Part shown: positions 1-11,282 of the stretch, piece after piece | How positions within the stretch are numbered: position 1 is the first letter of the stretch | Layout: the number at the start of each line of letters is the position of its first letter | Origin: Datura wrightii | Lineage: Eukaryota; Streptophyta; Magnoliopsida; Solanales; Solanaceae | Reading direction: 5' to 3' | DNA: 64,000 nt | Assembly: GCA_035772735.1 (NCBI GenBank) | Contig: JASDFA010000016.1 | Span: forward strand, 142,984,501 to 143,048,500 | Translations under genes and position numbers: made by a program | The notes under the pieces: generated by a model | What the model saw: the letters and a program-made list of their open reading frames with translations, nothing else | What the model was told of the DNA's origin: nothing | Databases searched by the model: none

Positions 1-1000
1 GTTCAAGAAGAATTATTGGTCCTGATAAAGAAAAAGAGAGCCATACGATGGCAGATATCATACATCCGAGGAATCAGTCCGGCCTTCTACATGCACCAGA
101 TATTAATGGAGGAAAGATCCAAACGGATTGTGTAGCATCAAAGGAGGTTGACCCAGTGATGAAAGATATGGTGCAGAAGGAGGTAATTAAGTGGTTAGAT
201 ATGGGAGTGGTCTACCCAATCTCTGATAGAAAGTGGGTCAGCCTGGTTTAAGAAAGGGGGCATGACAATGATCACTAATGAGAAAAATGAGTTGATCCTA
301 ACTCTCACGGTCACAAGCTAGAGGATTTGCATGGACTATAGTAAATTGAACGAGGACACCAAGAAAGACCACTATCTCATCCCATTTATTGACCAGATGT
401 TGGATAGACTTGCAGGTCAAGAGTATTATTAACTTTTGGATGATTATTCTGGCTACAATCAAATAGCCATAGCTCCAGAAGATCAGGAGAAGATCACATT
501 TACCTGCCCATATGTGACGTACACCTTTAAGCATATGCCATTTGGGCTTTGCAACGCACCAACTACCTTCCAAAGATGTATGATGGCAAAATTCCATTAC
601 ATGGTGTAAGATATGTGGAGGTTTTTATGGATGATTTCTCTATTTTTGGTAATTCATTTGCTATGTGTTTGCAGAATCTTGACAAGGTCTTGGCTAGCTG
701 TGAAGATACAAACCTGGTACTAAATAAGTAGAAGTGCCACTTTTTAGTCAAGAAAGATATTTTCCTTGGCCACAAAATGTCACAAAGGGGCTTGGAGGTT
801 GATCGTGCCATAGTGGAGGTAATTGAGAAGTTGCACTGCTAGTGTCTATAAAGGGTGTCCGCAGTTTCTTGGGACACGCTGGGTTAAATAGGCGGTTCAT
901 TTGGGATGTTTTAAAGATCTCCACACTGATGTGCAAATTGCTAGAAATATACATAATGTTCGAGTTTGGGGTAGAATGTGTTAGTTCTTTTGATTAGCTA
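1..1000 (+). pseudogene. ATH1 reverse transcriptase fragment (Athila-type Ty3/gypsy), decayed
   Basis: This is the reverse transcriptase part of an old Athila-type polyprotein, the enzyme that copies element RNA into cDNA. It is read in several frames because of stops and frameshifts. The RT entry segment at about 139-243 contains VIKWLDMGVVYPISD, followed by the region equivalent to MCIDYRKLN near 325-350. The palm stretch YNQIAIAPEDQEK is near 453-492 and the catalytic box reads FMDD at 624-635, so the active-site aspartates survive. Downstream come KCHFLVK-like and GVRSFLGHAG-like stretches (about 730-880). It continues into the RNase H fragment, and its integrase end is found about 25 kb away at 26935. 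The 5' end lies outside the window. Pseudogene status is clear; the Athila/Tat assignment rests on motif style. Confidence 0.88.
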
Positions 1001-1440
1001 AAGAAGAAGCTAGTGAAAGCTCCTATTATGATTGCTCCTGACTGGGAATGCCGTTTTGAGCTCATGTGTGACTCCAGTGATGTGTCCATGGTGAAGTATG
1101 GGGCAGAGGAGAGAAAAGATTTTTCAGTCCATATACTATGCAAGCAAAACTCTAAATGTTGCCCAGGCTAATTATATGGTCACAGAGAAAGAGATGCTAG
1201 CATTGGTGTATTCATTCGAAAAGTTCAAGTCCTATCTTATTAGGAAAAAAGTGGTGGTGCACATGAATCATGCTACGATCAGATAGTTATTCAACAAGAA
1301 GGACGCCAAGCCCAGGTTAATTAGGTGTATATTATTGTTGCATGAGTTTGACTTGGAAATTTGAGACAGAAAGGGCAGTAAAAATCAGGTGGCAGACCAC
1401 TTGTCACAGTTAGAGAATAGGTCACATGTGCGTGATGATG
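1001..1440 (+). pseudogene. ATH1 RNase H fragment
   Basis: RNase H domain of the same decayed pol. Readable stretches are ELMCDSSDVSM (about 1060-1090), then IYYASKTLN, TEKEMLALVYSFEKFKSYL and, after a stop, FNKKDAKPRLI and a QVADHLSQLEN-like end near 1390-1420. The position that is normally Asp in the HTDHA motif reads Asn (HMNHA at about 1258-1275), so the domain is probably catalytically dead as well as interrupted by stops. It lies directly between the RT and integrase fragments, the normal Ty3/gypsy order. Confidence 0.85.
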
Positions 1441-1519
1441 GGCGTATCCAAGAACCATTCCCTGATGAGCAGCTCTTAGCACTATGTGTGGCTGAACTTC
1501 CTTGGTACACTAACATAGT

Positions 1520-1963
1520 GTAAGTGAAGTGTACCCAACGAAAGCAAATACTCAACAAAGAAAGAAGCTGAAGTATGAGTCCCGATTCTACATATGGGAT
1601 GAACCGTACTTATTCAAGTAGGGGCAAGATCAAGTGATGAGACGGTGCATTCTAGAAAGTCAAGTAACACAAATATTGAGAAGCTGTCATTCTTCACCAT
1701 ATGGTGATAATCAAGGTGCAGAGCGTACTGCTCACAAGGTGCTCCTGTCAGGCTTCTTTTGGCCAACGTTGTTTAAGGATGCAGCAGCATATGTCAAGGC
1801 GTGTGATCAGTGCTAGAGGATGGGCACAATTAGTAGGAAACATGAGGTGCCTCTGCACAACATCTTGGAAGTTGAGGTATTCGACGTTTGGGGAATAGAT
1901 TTCATGGAACCATTTTCACCATATTTTTGCAATAAATACATTCTAGTAAAGGTAGAATGCTAG
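1520..1963 (+). pseudogene. ATH1 integrase, zinc-binding domain and start of catalytic core
   Basis: N-terminal half of integrase, which inserts the cDNA into the genome. The zinc-binding (HHCC) region is readable at 1634-1816: CHSSPYG, then KVLLSGFFWPTLFKDAA, then ACDQC. The residues after CHSSPYG are DNQ instead of the usual GHH, so the second zinc-binding His is lost. The core begins at about 1890 (GIDFMEPF) and reaches roughly NKYILVKVE before similarity stops at about 1960. The sequence that should follow, carrying the rest of the core up to the catalytic Glu, is absent. Reading resumes at 26935, so this is the left edge of a large nested insertion plus a deletion. Confidence 0.82.
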
Positions 1964-2370
1964 GAGCATGAGTGCTTGACCGGTGATCGAATCGGCGGAC
2001 CGCCAATTCAGAATAGTGGACTGCTAATCAGCCTCCGGTCCCTCACATATTACCTGAGCATTGGGTGCCCAAGCGACGACCAATCGGCAGAATGCCGGTC
2101 TCCCTCGTGAACCACTATTTTGTCACTAGCTGTCAAACACTGAACTGAGAATAAATTAAAGCACAAAAGGGTAAGGAGGCTAAGTGCCAACTTATATCAG
2201 CAATCGCCGGTGTAACGCCGGTCAAGGCACGAGTTTGGTTTTAGAATCTAATTTAAATATGGACCCACCTGACCCATAATGCCTGTTTGAGCCACCCTAG
2301 TTTGAATTTAAATATAGACCCACCTGTGTGGGGAATTGCCCAACATTACTACTCAGTTTACAAATAGGAA
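1964..2370 (+). other. ATH2 first copy: truncated leader of the additional ORF
   Basis: From about 1966 the sequence aligns with 9916 onward in the second ATH2 copy. Shared stretches include GAGCATTGGGTGCCCAAGCG and the CGCCGGTGTAACGCCGGT-type motifs at 2205-2225. It carries the GC-rich dyad motifs described for this family. At about 2335 it jumps to a point equivalent to 11470, so about 1.2 kb present in the second copy is missing, including the aORF start. A duplicated stretch, AATTTAAATATGGACCCACC and AATTTAAATATAGACCCACC, lies just before the jump. Confidence 0.75.
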
Positions 2371-3574
2371 ATGGCATGCTTTTTCAATACTCTCCCGGAC
2401 TATTACCCAAACCTAGTGCCTGAATTCTATGCCTCCTACCAGACTAGACAGGACCTCATCAAGCACAAAGGCAAAATCGATGAAGTCCCCTGCCTACCAT
2501 CAGTCATGGTACACGGGGTGGAGGTAGACATCACTCTGGCTGTAATCAACTATTTATTCTGGGAAGACGAAATTGACTCCGGCATAGAGTATATGGAAAA
2601 GATTGCAGAAATGAAGAATTATTTCACCTAGATAGCTCCCATCATCATAGTTGACACCTCATTATGGGCCTCCATACGTGGAGAAATTTTTTGCCATGAT
2701 TTGAAGTTTAAGGCTAAGTTATGGTTGGATTTTATCTGTGGCCGCATAATTTCTTCCAAAAACGAGCAGTGGGTTAGCTTTGAGTCAGAAATTCTCATCG
2801 CCTGCATTATGTCTGGAGTCGCCAATAACTTTGGGGAGATCGTGGCACAGCAAATGAAGCGGAAGGCAAGACAGGCCAGCACCTCCATGTCTTATGTGGT
2901 CCTCATTTCCCAGCTGTGTTTACAAGTGGGTGTGCCATTGTTCCCTAATGAGACCCCTGTCCCCACCTCAGGAGTGATAGCCTTAGACAGGAAAAGAGAT
3001 GCTGAGGCACCCACATTCAAGAGGAAGAGATTGCAAGCTTTTGGGCTATCTGAGGGATCACTATCCCATGGGTTGGAGCAGTCACTGCAGGCCCCAGATT
3101 TGAATGTGTCCCATCAAGAAGCCACGGGCCAAACCTCCGGCGACACCTCTTAGGGGATATCTCCCTCTCCTACATCTTCTTAGCCAAGTGGTTTCCACAA
3201 GCTCATGGAAATTACCAACTCTCATGAGAGCCAATTTCAAAAGTTGGCTAGAAGTCTCCCTACGCTTATTTCTCAAACAGTCAAATGGGAGCTGAAATTA
3301 AAGTATGAGAGCCTTACAACCTTATGCAAATAGGTGGATGCAAGGGGGTTGTTACTTCTCTCCGAATCGATGTGCGGGAGTGAAAAATTTGGACACCTAT
3401 GGAAGTGCTTGACAAGAGCACTCTCGACACTGCAATGGCTGCTTCTTCACTATTCTAGGCCCAATTGATAATTTTTTTGAAGGCTTAGGGGATGATACCG
3501 AGGATCTAGGAGAGGCTGGTTTTGCTGGTGCCACAGGAGAAGGGGAAGCCGCGGATGAAGAGGATGAGGAGTGA
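2371..3574 (+). pseudogene. ATH2 first copy: additional ORF (plant transposon protein-like), 5'-truncated
   Basis: Remnant of the additional ORF between pol and the 3' LTR. One frame reads from FFNTLPDYYPNLVPEFYASY through VEVDITLAVINYLFWED to a stop at 2629-2631, resumes in the same frame at IAPIIIVDTSLWAS, and continues to a stop at 3151-3153. After a frameshift, the acidic tail GEGEAADEEDEE ends at TGA 3572-3574. The core aligns with 11283-12233, with 48719-49337 on the minus strand, and with the intact 406-aa protein at 36055-37275 (shared pattern: EFYA, a VRG-type strand, then an INYL-like helix). I believe this is the family annotated in plants as 'putative plant transposon protein'. 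Its function is unknown. Confidence 0.75.
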
Positions 3575-3612
3575 CCTGCTCAGGGAGTCTCTTACCTCTT
3601 TATTTTGCATGC

Positions 3613-3632
3613 ATACATTGGGTAAAATGTAT
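3613..3632 (+). other. Stem-loop after the aORF (ATH2 first copy)
   Basis: Arms ATACATT and AATGTAT enclose GGGTAA. Equivalent stem-loops with different stem sequences occur at the same place in the other Athila-type copies (23357-23376, 28529-28545, 35992-36011 minus, 48311-48326 minus). Confidence 0.6.
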
Positions 3633-4065
3633 TCCATTAGCTAGGGGAGGGGACGAGTGTTTGTTGGGGGGTCATTGATGTTTTATTTTAAAGATGAGTA
3701 AAAGTAGCCTTGTTGGGCTTTCGTGTTATTTTATTATTACCTGTGATGGATTTTGAGCCTTTGTAGGGCTCGGTTTTTAATTTTGTTTATGAGTGCCCTT
3801 GTCGGGCCTGTGATGTTGAATCATTTGGTTGAAATTTTGGAACGACTTGGATGAAATTTTTGGATGAATGTTAGTGGCTAATAATGAGAATGGGGTCCTT
3901 GTCGTGAATTATTTACTCCTTCAGGACCCAAGACCGTTTATTTATTAGCCGTGTAAATGATAGAATAGCAATCAAACTCTAAGTGTTTTCTTCATACAAT
4001 GATTCTTTCCCAAGGAGCATTTCTTGGTTTTTCCTTTCCTTTTTGTTGTCGATCTGTGTTGGCAC

Positions 4066-4104
4066 TTCCCGACGATGGATTGAGTCGCGACTTTCTTAAG
4101 GGAA
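4066..4104 (+). other. Conserved 3' non-coding block (TTCCC...GATGGAT...TCTTAAGG)
   Basis: A 35-40 nt block conserved in all five Athila-type 3' regions in the window: here, 23810-23847, 28821-28856, 35528-35565 (minus) and 47929-47968 (minus). The core is GATGGAT, then GACGAC or a relative, then TCTTAAGG. It is not coding in any frame I can follow, so conservation across two LTR families is unexplained. Confidence 0.6.
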
Positions 4105-5634
4105 AAAGTCATTTCATTTTTGATTCTTTTATGCAGTGGCTTTGAGAGGCACCACCAGAAAAAAAATTATTGAAATGGAATTCTAAAATGGGGCATGGTA
4201 ATGAGAAATAATGAGCAGATGTTTGAATCAATTACATAACACTCTTTGTAATACTCTGTAGATTCCTCGCTTGACTTATGAATTCGCATGTTCTGATGTC
4301 TTAACTCAAGATTCTGTATGGGTAATGACTTTTGTGGACTCTTTAGGTGTGATTCCTTCTGTGGTAAGGACTTTTGTGAATCCCATGCACAACTTCTTAT
4401 CTCGAACTTGCCCCAAGTGTGACTTAAGGCGAAATCCTAGATGTAGTTGCACTTAGAACATGATCTTAGGCCTTATTTTGTTAAGTCACTTCACCCAAAA
4501 TGACCTCCTTGAAAATTAATCTTTGATAGCCAACATTTGAGCCCTAGACCCTTTCTTTGAAAATCACATTACCAGCCTAATGACCATTTCTAATCCTTCT
4601 CTTTGGCACCCATACTCCCTAATTGTTTATGATAAAATAACCAAAAAAAGGGGGCTTGAAGCCCATGAAAGCGATACGGAAATGAATGTGAAGATGAGGA
4701 AAACGCCTAAGTTTTGGGGTTTGCAAGAGAAAGGGAAAAAATGAGAACTTCAATGTGAGGTAGCATCAAATTTGTGATGAAATGAATGAATCAGCGGATT
4801 GAAAGACCTCGAATCATCATAAGAGAAGAATAGTAGAAAGGTGCTATATTTTGCATATATAAGGCTAATTGTGGAATTCATGTATGTTAAAAGGGTGGTT
4901 TGTGTTACACAAATTAATGAAGATGAAGAACAAGAAGAAATAAGGTGAAGTAATCTCAATAAGATAATGGGATGTTGCAAGTGTTTCTAAAGACGTTAGG
5001 GAGGCATTAGTCACTAAAGATAAACATTTATCCTACCCTTAACCCCAACCTACATTATGACCCACATGTCTTAAATGATTTTAAGTTCAGTTGCTCTACA
5101 TTAGTGGCGAATTACATGAAAGGCAAGCCTATGGGTCGAGTTAGGTGCATGCAGATTTCTTTCGGGAGAGTAAGTGCAATATTCTCTTTGTGTAATCCCT
5201 TGTGTGAATGTATTGAGTTCATGAAGAGAATAGGAATTTTCTTTTCGGTGAGTGGCATCATCCATTTTGAGGACACAATTGCATTAAAGGTAAATTTGTA
5301 CATAGGACATGAGAAATGCAAGCTCTAAAGAATGCTTTGAATATGCAATGATTATGATTTTAGGTGCTATGTGTACTTCATGGATGAGTATGCCCTGGTT
5401 TTGCAAAAAGAAAGCACCTATAATCATACTTTTGATTGGTGGTGGCCTCTCGAAATGTTTCCATCTTTCTTGTTTTGGGGAATTTGCTTCTCTTTTTCAA
5501 TAAGTCGGTGAGAATATTTTGGGTTGTCTAAAGTCAACTGGTCATTAATGCATATATTTGTATGAAGTGGCATGTTGTTTACCTGATAATAACTACATTA
5601 CTTGAGGACAAGAAATAGTTCAAGTTTGGAGGTT

Positions 5635-7186
5635 TGATGAGTTGGTAATTTACCAACTCATTAGGCTCTTAAGCATGAATTTTAGTCTAGTTTTCAAGTC
5701 ATTTAGATGGATTTTACGCTCTTTTTGCCTTTTTGTGTGAAGATATCTGATTGGCAGAAAAGAGCGAGAAAGAAAGCAAAAAGAAGGGAATTAGGTGAAA
5801 ACCGACGCTTTACCATAGGAGACTGGCAAACTCTTGCCAAGAGATGATGAACACTACCTCCGGGAATGATAGAAATCGGTGAACGCGGACTTCAACCGGT
5901 GACTCGCTGGTACTTCCGCCAATTGGCACCTGAAATTTCTGGATCGAAGAGAAAAGAATCGGTGGAATGCGGGTGGAGACTGGAGAAACGCCAGAGGAAT
6001 TGCCTAAGGCCACTATAACTCACTGGAGGTGAAACTAATTAGAGTCGACGATTCGCGAAATGTAACCGGCGAACCACAGGTACTCCCGCAAGTTCCAGAA
6101 TGCTGATCAGGGGTAAAAATATCCGGCACGAAAAAATAGATAGGTGGATACCCTATTTTTCGATATATTCTATAGAAAAGTACTTGTGTACTTTTCAAAT
6201 CTCAATTTTTAGCTTTTAGAACATTCTCTTGGCAGAGAAGAATGTAAGAATTTGATTGGGGGAAATTGAAAAGAATTTTTTTCTTTGTCTTCTTCTTCAT
6301 CCTTCATAGAAAGTTATTGCCATTGTTGAAGACTTCTTGTTGAACTTGATTTTTCTACTCCTATTATTGAATTCAATGAGTTTATTGTTAAATGTGCTTT
6401 TGAATTTCTTAACTATGAGTAGCTAAATCATTAACTAGAGGTGTGTGGTGTTGAATGCTTAATTAGAGTGAGTATTACTAGAGTCATCTCAATACTATTA
6501 AATTAGTGTAAATCTGTTAGATTCTCTCCAATGTATAATTGAAGATCCATTGTTGTTGATATGGGTCTAACTGTGCTAACTTGATTTTTTCTTGTAAAAG
6601 AAGAATTAAGTATTGGGAGAGAATTTAATGGTGAGCATGGATGGGAGATTGTGAAATTGGGCTTGAAATAGCCAAAATTACATTCTCACTCCAAATTAAT
6701 AGATAATAGCTAGAAATTAGTGCAGCTATTAATCCAAACCTGATTGGGTTTAGTTAATGGTGTCTGGGGGTTTGAAAGAACTCTAGCAAGAGGTATTTAT
6801 GAGGCTGAAAAACACTAAATGCCCACTTTTCCGAAATTATTTACACAAATTAAACTTATGAAATGACCTAGCATGTCTCTATTTAGTTAGCATATCATCT
6901 ACACCACACCTCTAGTCTTTCACATTCTTGTCAACAACCTTGGTAATTTTATCATAGTTAGCAAAACTAGAAGTTATATTCTCTTTTAAATTTCAATCTC
7001 CCCCAACATGTTTATTTTCATGTTATTTTACAAGTGGTGCAAGCTAAATTTAATTTCTCAAACGACACTCGTGCGTATCATTCACTAGTCCCTGTGGGAT
7101 TTGACCCCAACATCCATCAAGATATTTGTTTTGATACAACGACCATTTATGCTCTTTGCATGAGGAGTATATTTTGGACGTTATCA
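5635..7186 (+). repeat. ATH2 5' LTR (shared by both tandem copies)
   Basis: 1552 bp, starting TGATGAGTTGG and ending GTTATCA. The first 30 bp form a near-perfect palindrome (GAGTTGGTAATTTACCAACTC) kept in all LTRs of this family (25374, 46400 minus, 58076 minus, and in diverged form 21757). A GC-rich array of CGGCGAA...CGCCGGT-type dyads occupies about 5800-6115, followed by a TATA-like stretch near 6157-6172. It is preceded by a PPT and followed by a PBS, so it serves as 3' LTR of the left copy and 5' LTR of the right copy. Confidence 0.9.
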
Positions 7187-7190
7187 AAAA

Positions 7191-7208
7191 TGGCGCCGTT
7201 GCCGGGGA
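7191..7208 (+). other. ATH2 primer-binding site, tRNA-Asp type
   Basis: TGGCGCCGTTGCCGGGGA, four bases after the LTR end. It is complementary to the 3' end of plant tRNA-Asp, the primer reported for Athila/Calypso-type elements. This is the reverse-transcription start site and supports the LTR boundary. Confidence 0.9.
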
Positions 7209-7305
7209 CTAGTGCTTGATACTCTTGTGTTGATTGTTAATTTGAACTGGTCTTGCATCATAAGTGTTGACATAAAGTTTGTCATTCTTGTTAGGATAAA
7301 GTCAT

Positions 7306-8450
7306 ATGAGTCGTCGTTCACAAGAAGGAAATAGCTCTATGGAGGGCAATATGGAGCATGACGAAGATAACCCGGTGATGCCCGAAGTGGAGGGATCCAT
7401 TCGCTTACCGCCTGTGGTAGGGAATGCAGTGTTCCACATCACAAGTACAATGCTAGATTTGCTGCAAATGAAAGGACTATTCGGGGGAAATCCATGTGAG
7501 GACGCAAATCATTATTTGAGAAATTTCTTGGAGATATGTCAGTCTTTCAGCATCACAAACATAACTCAAGAGTCTATTAGGCTAAGGATCTTCCCATTTT
7601 CCCTAATAGGAGAGGCGACGATGTGGTTGGAGGAAATGCCTCCTGGTTGTATTACCTCTTGGCATGAATTAACCGAAGCCTTTTTGGATCATTTCTTCCC
7701 TCCATCAAAAATGTTGCAGCTGAGGGATGACATCAAAAATTTCAGGCAAGAACCGGGAGGCCATTGCATGAAGCATGGATACGGTTCAAGAAGAAGGTTT
7801 CTCTTTGTCCTAACCATGGCCTTCCTGATGGAGTGCTTCTCTAAAGTTTTTATTGAGCCCTTGACTCCATTAACAAATCCATTTCCAACAATTTATCCGT
7901 AGGGTCTATTATGGATCAAACATATGGGTTGTCTAAAGCGCTTTTGGATAGAATTAAAAAAATAAATAGGGCCTGGCACATGAGAGAGACAAATGCATCT
8001 ACACATGACATTAACTCTAGTGCATTAGCGACTGAGTTGCGGAAAAGAGATGAAGAGCGAGATGAAAATCTTGCCAAAATAATGACGCAACTGGAACTAA
8101 TGAACAAACATATGATGGGGGCAGGGCCCAAGGTGGTGAATGTTGTAAGTATGCAAGGTCTGTTGCAATTTGAAGGAGAATTGTCACAATCTATGTGTGC
8201 TGAGGAATGCGAATACATGGGAAATCAGATGGGGGGTCCTTGACCAGGGTTCCAAGGGACTACTCAATATCTTTGGTGCCCAAGGGAAGAGAACCAAGGC
8301 CGGAGAAGCCGTAACGCATAGGGATGGCCCCAAAGAAATGAAAGATAGGGAAACAAAGAGAGAAATAGAGAAGGAGATCATTACCACAGAAGTTCAAACC
8401 CATATTTTCCCCCACCAAAAGATGAAAACTCCCAAAGTCAACCAGGTGTG
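7306..8450 (+). pseudogene. ATH2 gag, N-terminal two thirds, frameshifted
   Basis: Gag capsid precursor, which packages element RNA into virus-like particles. The start ATG at 7306 follows the PBS by about 100 nt and opens MSRRSQEGNSSMEGN. The retrotransposon gag domain is clear: HYLRNFLEIC, IRLRIFPFSLIGEATMWLEE, then LTEAFLDHFFPPSKMLQLRDDI. The frame shifts at about 7770-7790 and resumes as MDQTYGLSKALLDRI at 7911, then shifts again near 8240. No CCHC zinc knuckle is evident in this copy. It aligns with the minus-strand gag of ATH4 (52893-53739). The breaks mark it as non-functional. Confidence 0.85.
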
Positions 8451-9690
8451 AGCGATGCAGGTAGCTCAAAAATTGAAGAGATGTTAGCAAGTATCCTCAA
8501 GAAAGTGGAATCAACCCACAGCGAGATCAAGGAATTGAAAGGGGAGGTGTCTAATCTTTCCCAGACGGTGAGCTCTCATTCAGCCTCTATTAAGCATTTG
8601 GAAGTTCAAATGAATCACTTGTCCCCTCAAATGAATCCACGAATGAAGGGAACGCTCCCAAGTGACACAATGCCGAACTCGAAGAAAGATAGTCAGTGCA
8701 TGGCTATTGTTACTAGGAGTGGTAAATTGGTTGGAGATATGAGAGTGAAGCCCAAGGAGGTTAGTGCTCCCAAATCAAATGAGGAAAATGAAGTTGACGA
8801 GAGGCCAAAGACACCAAGGAGTGGTGAAAAGAGTGAAGATGAAGGTAAGAGGAAGAATGATGAAGTTCCCTCACACGTTGATGAAGATGAGGTGGTCATG
8901 AAGGCCTCAAATAATGACAAGGTTGAAACAAGAGCTCTACCCCCTTATCCACAAAAGTTGTCTAAGAAAAAGAAGGACGATCAGTTCAGAAAATTTATTG
9001 ACATGTTCAGCAAATTATCTATTAATATACCATCGGTGGATGCCCTTCTCCAATGCCCGGATATGCCAAATTCATGAAGGAGTTGCTGAAAATGAAGAAG
9101 GTGGTTGATTTAGGTAGCGGGGAGACGACGAACCATTGTAGTGCGATGATGATGAGAAATCTTGCCCCCAAGCTGGAAGACCCGGGAGCTTTCACAATCC
9201 CTTGTACAATTGGGATATTTATGTTTAAGAAATCTCTATGTGATCTCGGTGCAAGCATAAAATCTAATGCCCCTTATCATTTTCAAGAATATGGGACTTG
9301 GAAGCACCAAACCCACATCAATGAGGTTGCTAATGGAAGATCGTTCCATAAAGAATCCTATAGGAGTTAGAAGACGTATTGGTGAGGGTGGATAAATTCA
9401 TTTTACCAGCTGACTTTGCAGTACTTGATTGCGAAATGGATGTTGAAGTGCCAATCATTTTGGAGAGACCATTGCTTGACACTGGTAGAGCTTTGGTTGA
9501 TATGGAGCTAGGAGAGCTCAAGTCTTGAGTCGGAAGTGAAAAAGTCACCTTCAAGGTGTGTCCACAAGAGGAAACTCCCGAAGAATGCAAGGTGATAGGA
9601 GTGTTGCATGTAAGGAATGAGGAGAGTGGAGTTAAGATGGAGAAGTCTGAGTCGGAGGATGGTCCTTCAAATGAAGATTTCTAAATGAGA
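8448..9690 (+). pseudogene. ATH2 gag C-terminus and aspartic protease, frameshifted
   Basis: The first part (8448-9077) is a hydrophilic Gag C-terminal region: a possible coiled coil (VESTHSEIKELKGEVSNLS), the Athila-type AIVTRSGK, a Lys/Glu-rich linker, then PPYPQKL and FIDMFSKLSINIPSVDALLQ. A frameshift near 9060 leads to the protease, whose active site reads CDLGASI at about 9239-9259. After a stop near 9370 the flap-side end is readable at about 9400-9530 (DCEMDVEVPIIL, DTGRALVDMELGELK). Protease would normally cut Gag and Gag-Pol. It is followed directly by the post-integrase spacer; no RT, RNase H or IN is present. Confidence 0.83.
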
Positions 9691-9850
9691 GCTACGTCGT
9701 GCCACGAAATTAACTAATGCGCTTCTTGTGAGGCAATCCAAGTGTTTTATTTGATTTATTTTATGTCATTCTTGTTTTTGATTTTGTAGGACCATTGAAG
9801 TGAGAAGAAAGGAGAGAAAGAACAAAAAGCAAACAAGGCAGGAAACACAA
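9691..9850 (+). other. ATH2 post-pol spacer fused to PR (RT-RH-IN missing)
   Basis: GTCGTGCCACGAAATTAACT followed by GAGGCAATCC corresponds to 27672-27715 of ATH1 (GTCGTGCCACAACTAAGAA, then GGGAGGCAACCC), which there lies after integrase. It is followed by a splice-acceptor-like TTTTTGATTTTGTAGG (about 9775-9790). ATH4 has the matching arrangement on the minus strand near 51377-51458. Confidence 0.7.
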
Positions 9851-11282
9851 TGGATCGGCGAATCACAGGTCCAGATGCACAAACCTCCGCACCCCTACAC
9901 ATTAGAGCAGAATTCTGGGAACATGATTGCTCGATGGGCTGTCGAACCGGTAGACCGCCGGTCAACTGCCGGTCTCTAATAGATTACTTGAGCATTGGGT
10001 GCCCAAGCGGCGACCAATCGATGGAACATTGGTGTCACTCACGAACCGCTGGTCTATCGTCGACTGTCAAATAGTGAACTAGGAATGAATTCAAGCACAA
10101 AAAGGTAAGGCGGCTAAGAGCCGGCTCATATTGACGATCGCCGGTGTAATGCTGGTCAAGGCACGAGTTTGGTTTCAGAATCTAATTTAAATAAGGACCC
10201 ACCTGACCCTTAATACCTGTTTGAGCCCCCCTAATCTGAATAATATTCCCTTAGTTTTCCCTTTTTCCATTTTTCCACAACCCTTTTTGTCTTCCCAATA
10301 CCCAACCTTTCCACTTTCCCACATTCCCCTCTTTTCCATCTTTCCACTTCCCATCAACACATTAATTCACCACTACTATCCCACTTTCTCCCTAACTACC
10401 CCCACTCTCACCTGATTACCTATTAAACACCCTCACTCTCTTCACAAATTCTCACTAGACTCACATTCTCCCTCTCAACTATACAAGTCTGAAGAGTTCT
10501 ATTGTTGAGCATTATCAAGATACCACAGGTTATTCTCTACAAACTTCTCTCCAATGTGTGGTAATGTATCTTTGATTCTTTGTATGTTTTCATCAATGGA
10601 ACCTTGATTGCATATTCATATGGATTTAATATACATTCCCCTCCTTGCTATTGCCTTTCATTCCCATTATTATCATGGTTGATGCATTTTTTGCTGAAAG
10701 TAGGGGAAGAGGTATGGAGTAGTCATGGTGTTTGTGTGGGCTTAAATGGGGTGAAGTCTGAGTAACCCAAATGGATTGAAAAGTCATGCTTTGCCCGATG
10801 ATAGATTGGGTGACACCATCCTTAAGGGTAAATCATCATTTTAGTCCTATCTCTATGTAGAATTTATGCTTTAATATAATGTGAGTGGTGTTTGTAATTG
10901 CGTGCCATTGAAGTTCTTGGAATTGCTTTGGGAATGACGACATTCGATTATTCACCCGTAAAGTCTGGCGAAACGTTGATGAAACCTGGTCTAACCTCCA
11001 GTTGGCTTCAGGCCACTGCTTGAAATTTGCATTACATTGGTGGTTCACGGATTAGAATCGGTGCCTCGCTGCCTTGTTGCTGGTTGAATTATTGTCTGCC
11101 TAGTTTACTGCTTTACATTTGTGAGCCAGCAGCAGTCCGCGAATATCATCTGGCGGCTCGCCGATGCTGCCTATTCATTAATGATGATTCTTCACCTTTG
11201 TTTCTCATCTAAATTTTAGTATAATGTTTACTTATTTTATTTCAATGCATTGTGGCTGACACTAACATCATGCTTGTAGAAA
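9851..11282 (+). promoter_or_regulatory. ATH2 aORF leader: GC-rich dyads, pyrimidine-rich promoter-like region, predicted 3' splice site
   Basis: Non-coding leader of the additional ORF. It holds CGGCGAATC and ACCGCCGGT-type dyads (9852-10145), a pyrimidine-rich run (about 10238-10470: CCTTTCCACTTTCCCAC and similar), a TATA-like TATACAAG at 10480-10487, a second dyad cluster (11035-11170), and a predicted intron acceptor TGCTTGTAG ending at 11279, just before AAAATG. The homologous ATH4 leader has a much better TATA box. The intron donor is uncertain here; CCACAG|GTTATT near 10524 is one candidate. Promoter function is inferred. Confidence 0.5.

Larger units (their letters stand above)
3575..5634 (+). 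other. ATH2 first copy: 3' untranslated region and PPT
   Basis: No protein-coding signal seen. It begins with a stem-loop (3613-3632) and a purine-rich tract GGGGAGGGGACGAG (about 3642-3657), contains a conserved block at 4066-4104, and ends in the PPT (about 5620-5634, CAAGTTTGGAGGTT) directly before the LTR TG. It aligns along most of its length with 23357-25373 of the second copy. Confidence 0.75.

Noticed and set aside
4271..4456. A short cysteine-containing frame present also at 24017-24202
   Set aside because: It occurs in both ATH2 3' regions because those are copies of each other. Substitutions change residues freely, and no matching frame is seen in ATH4.
7191..7208. Part of a tRNA gene
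   Set aside because: Only the 18-nt complement of a tRNA 3' end is present next to an LTR end; it is a primer-binding site.
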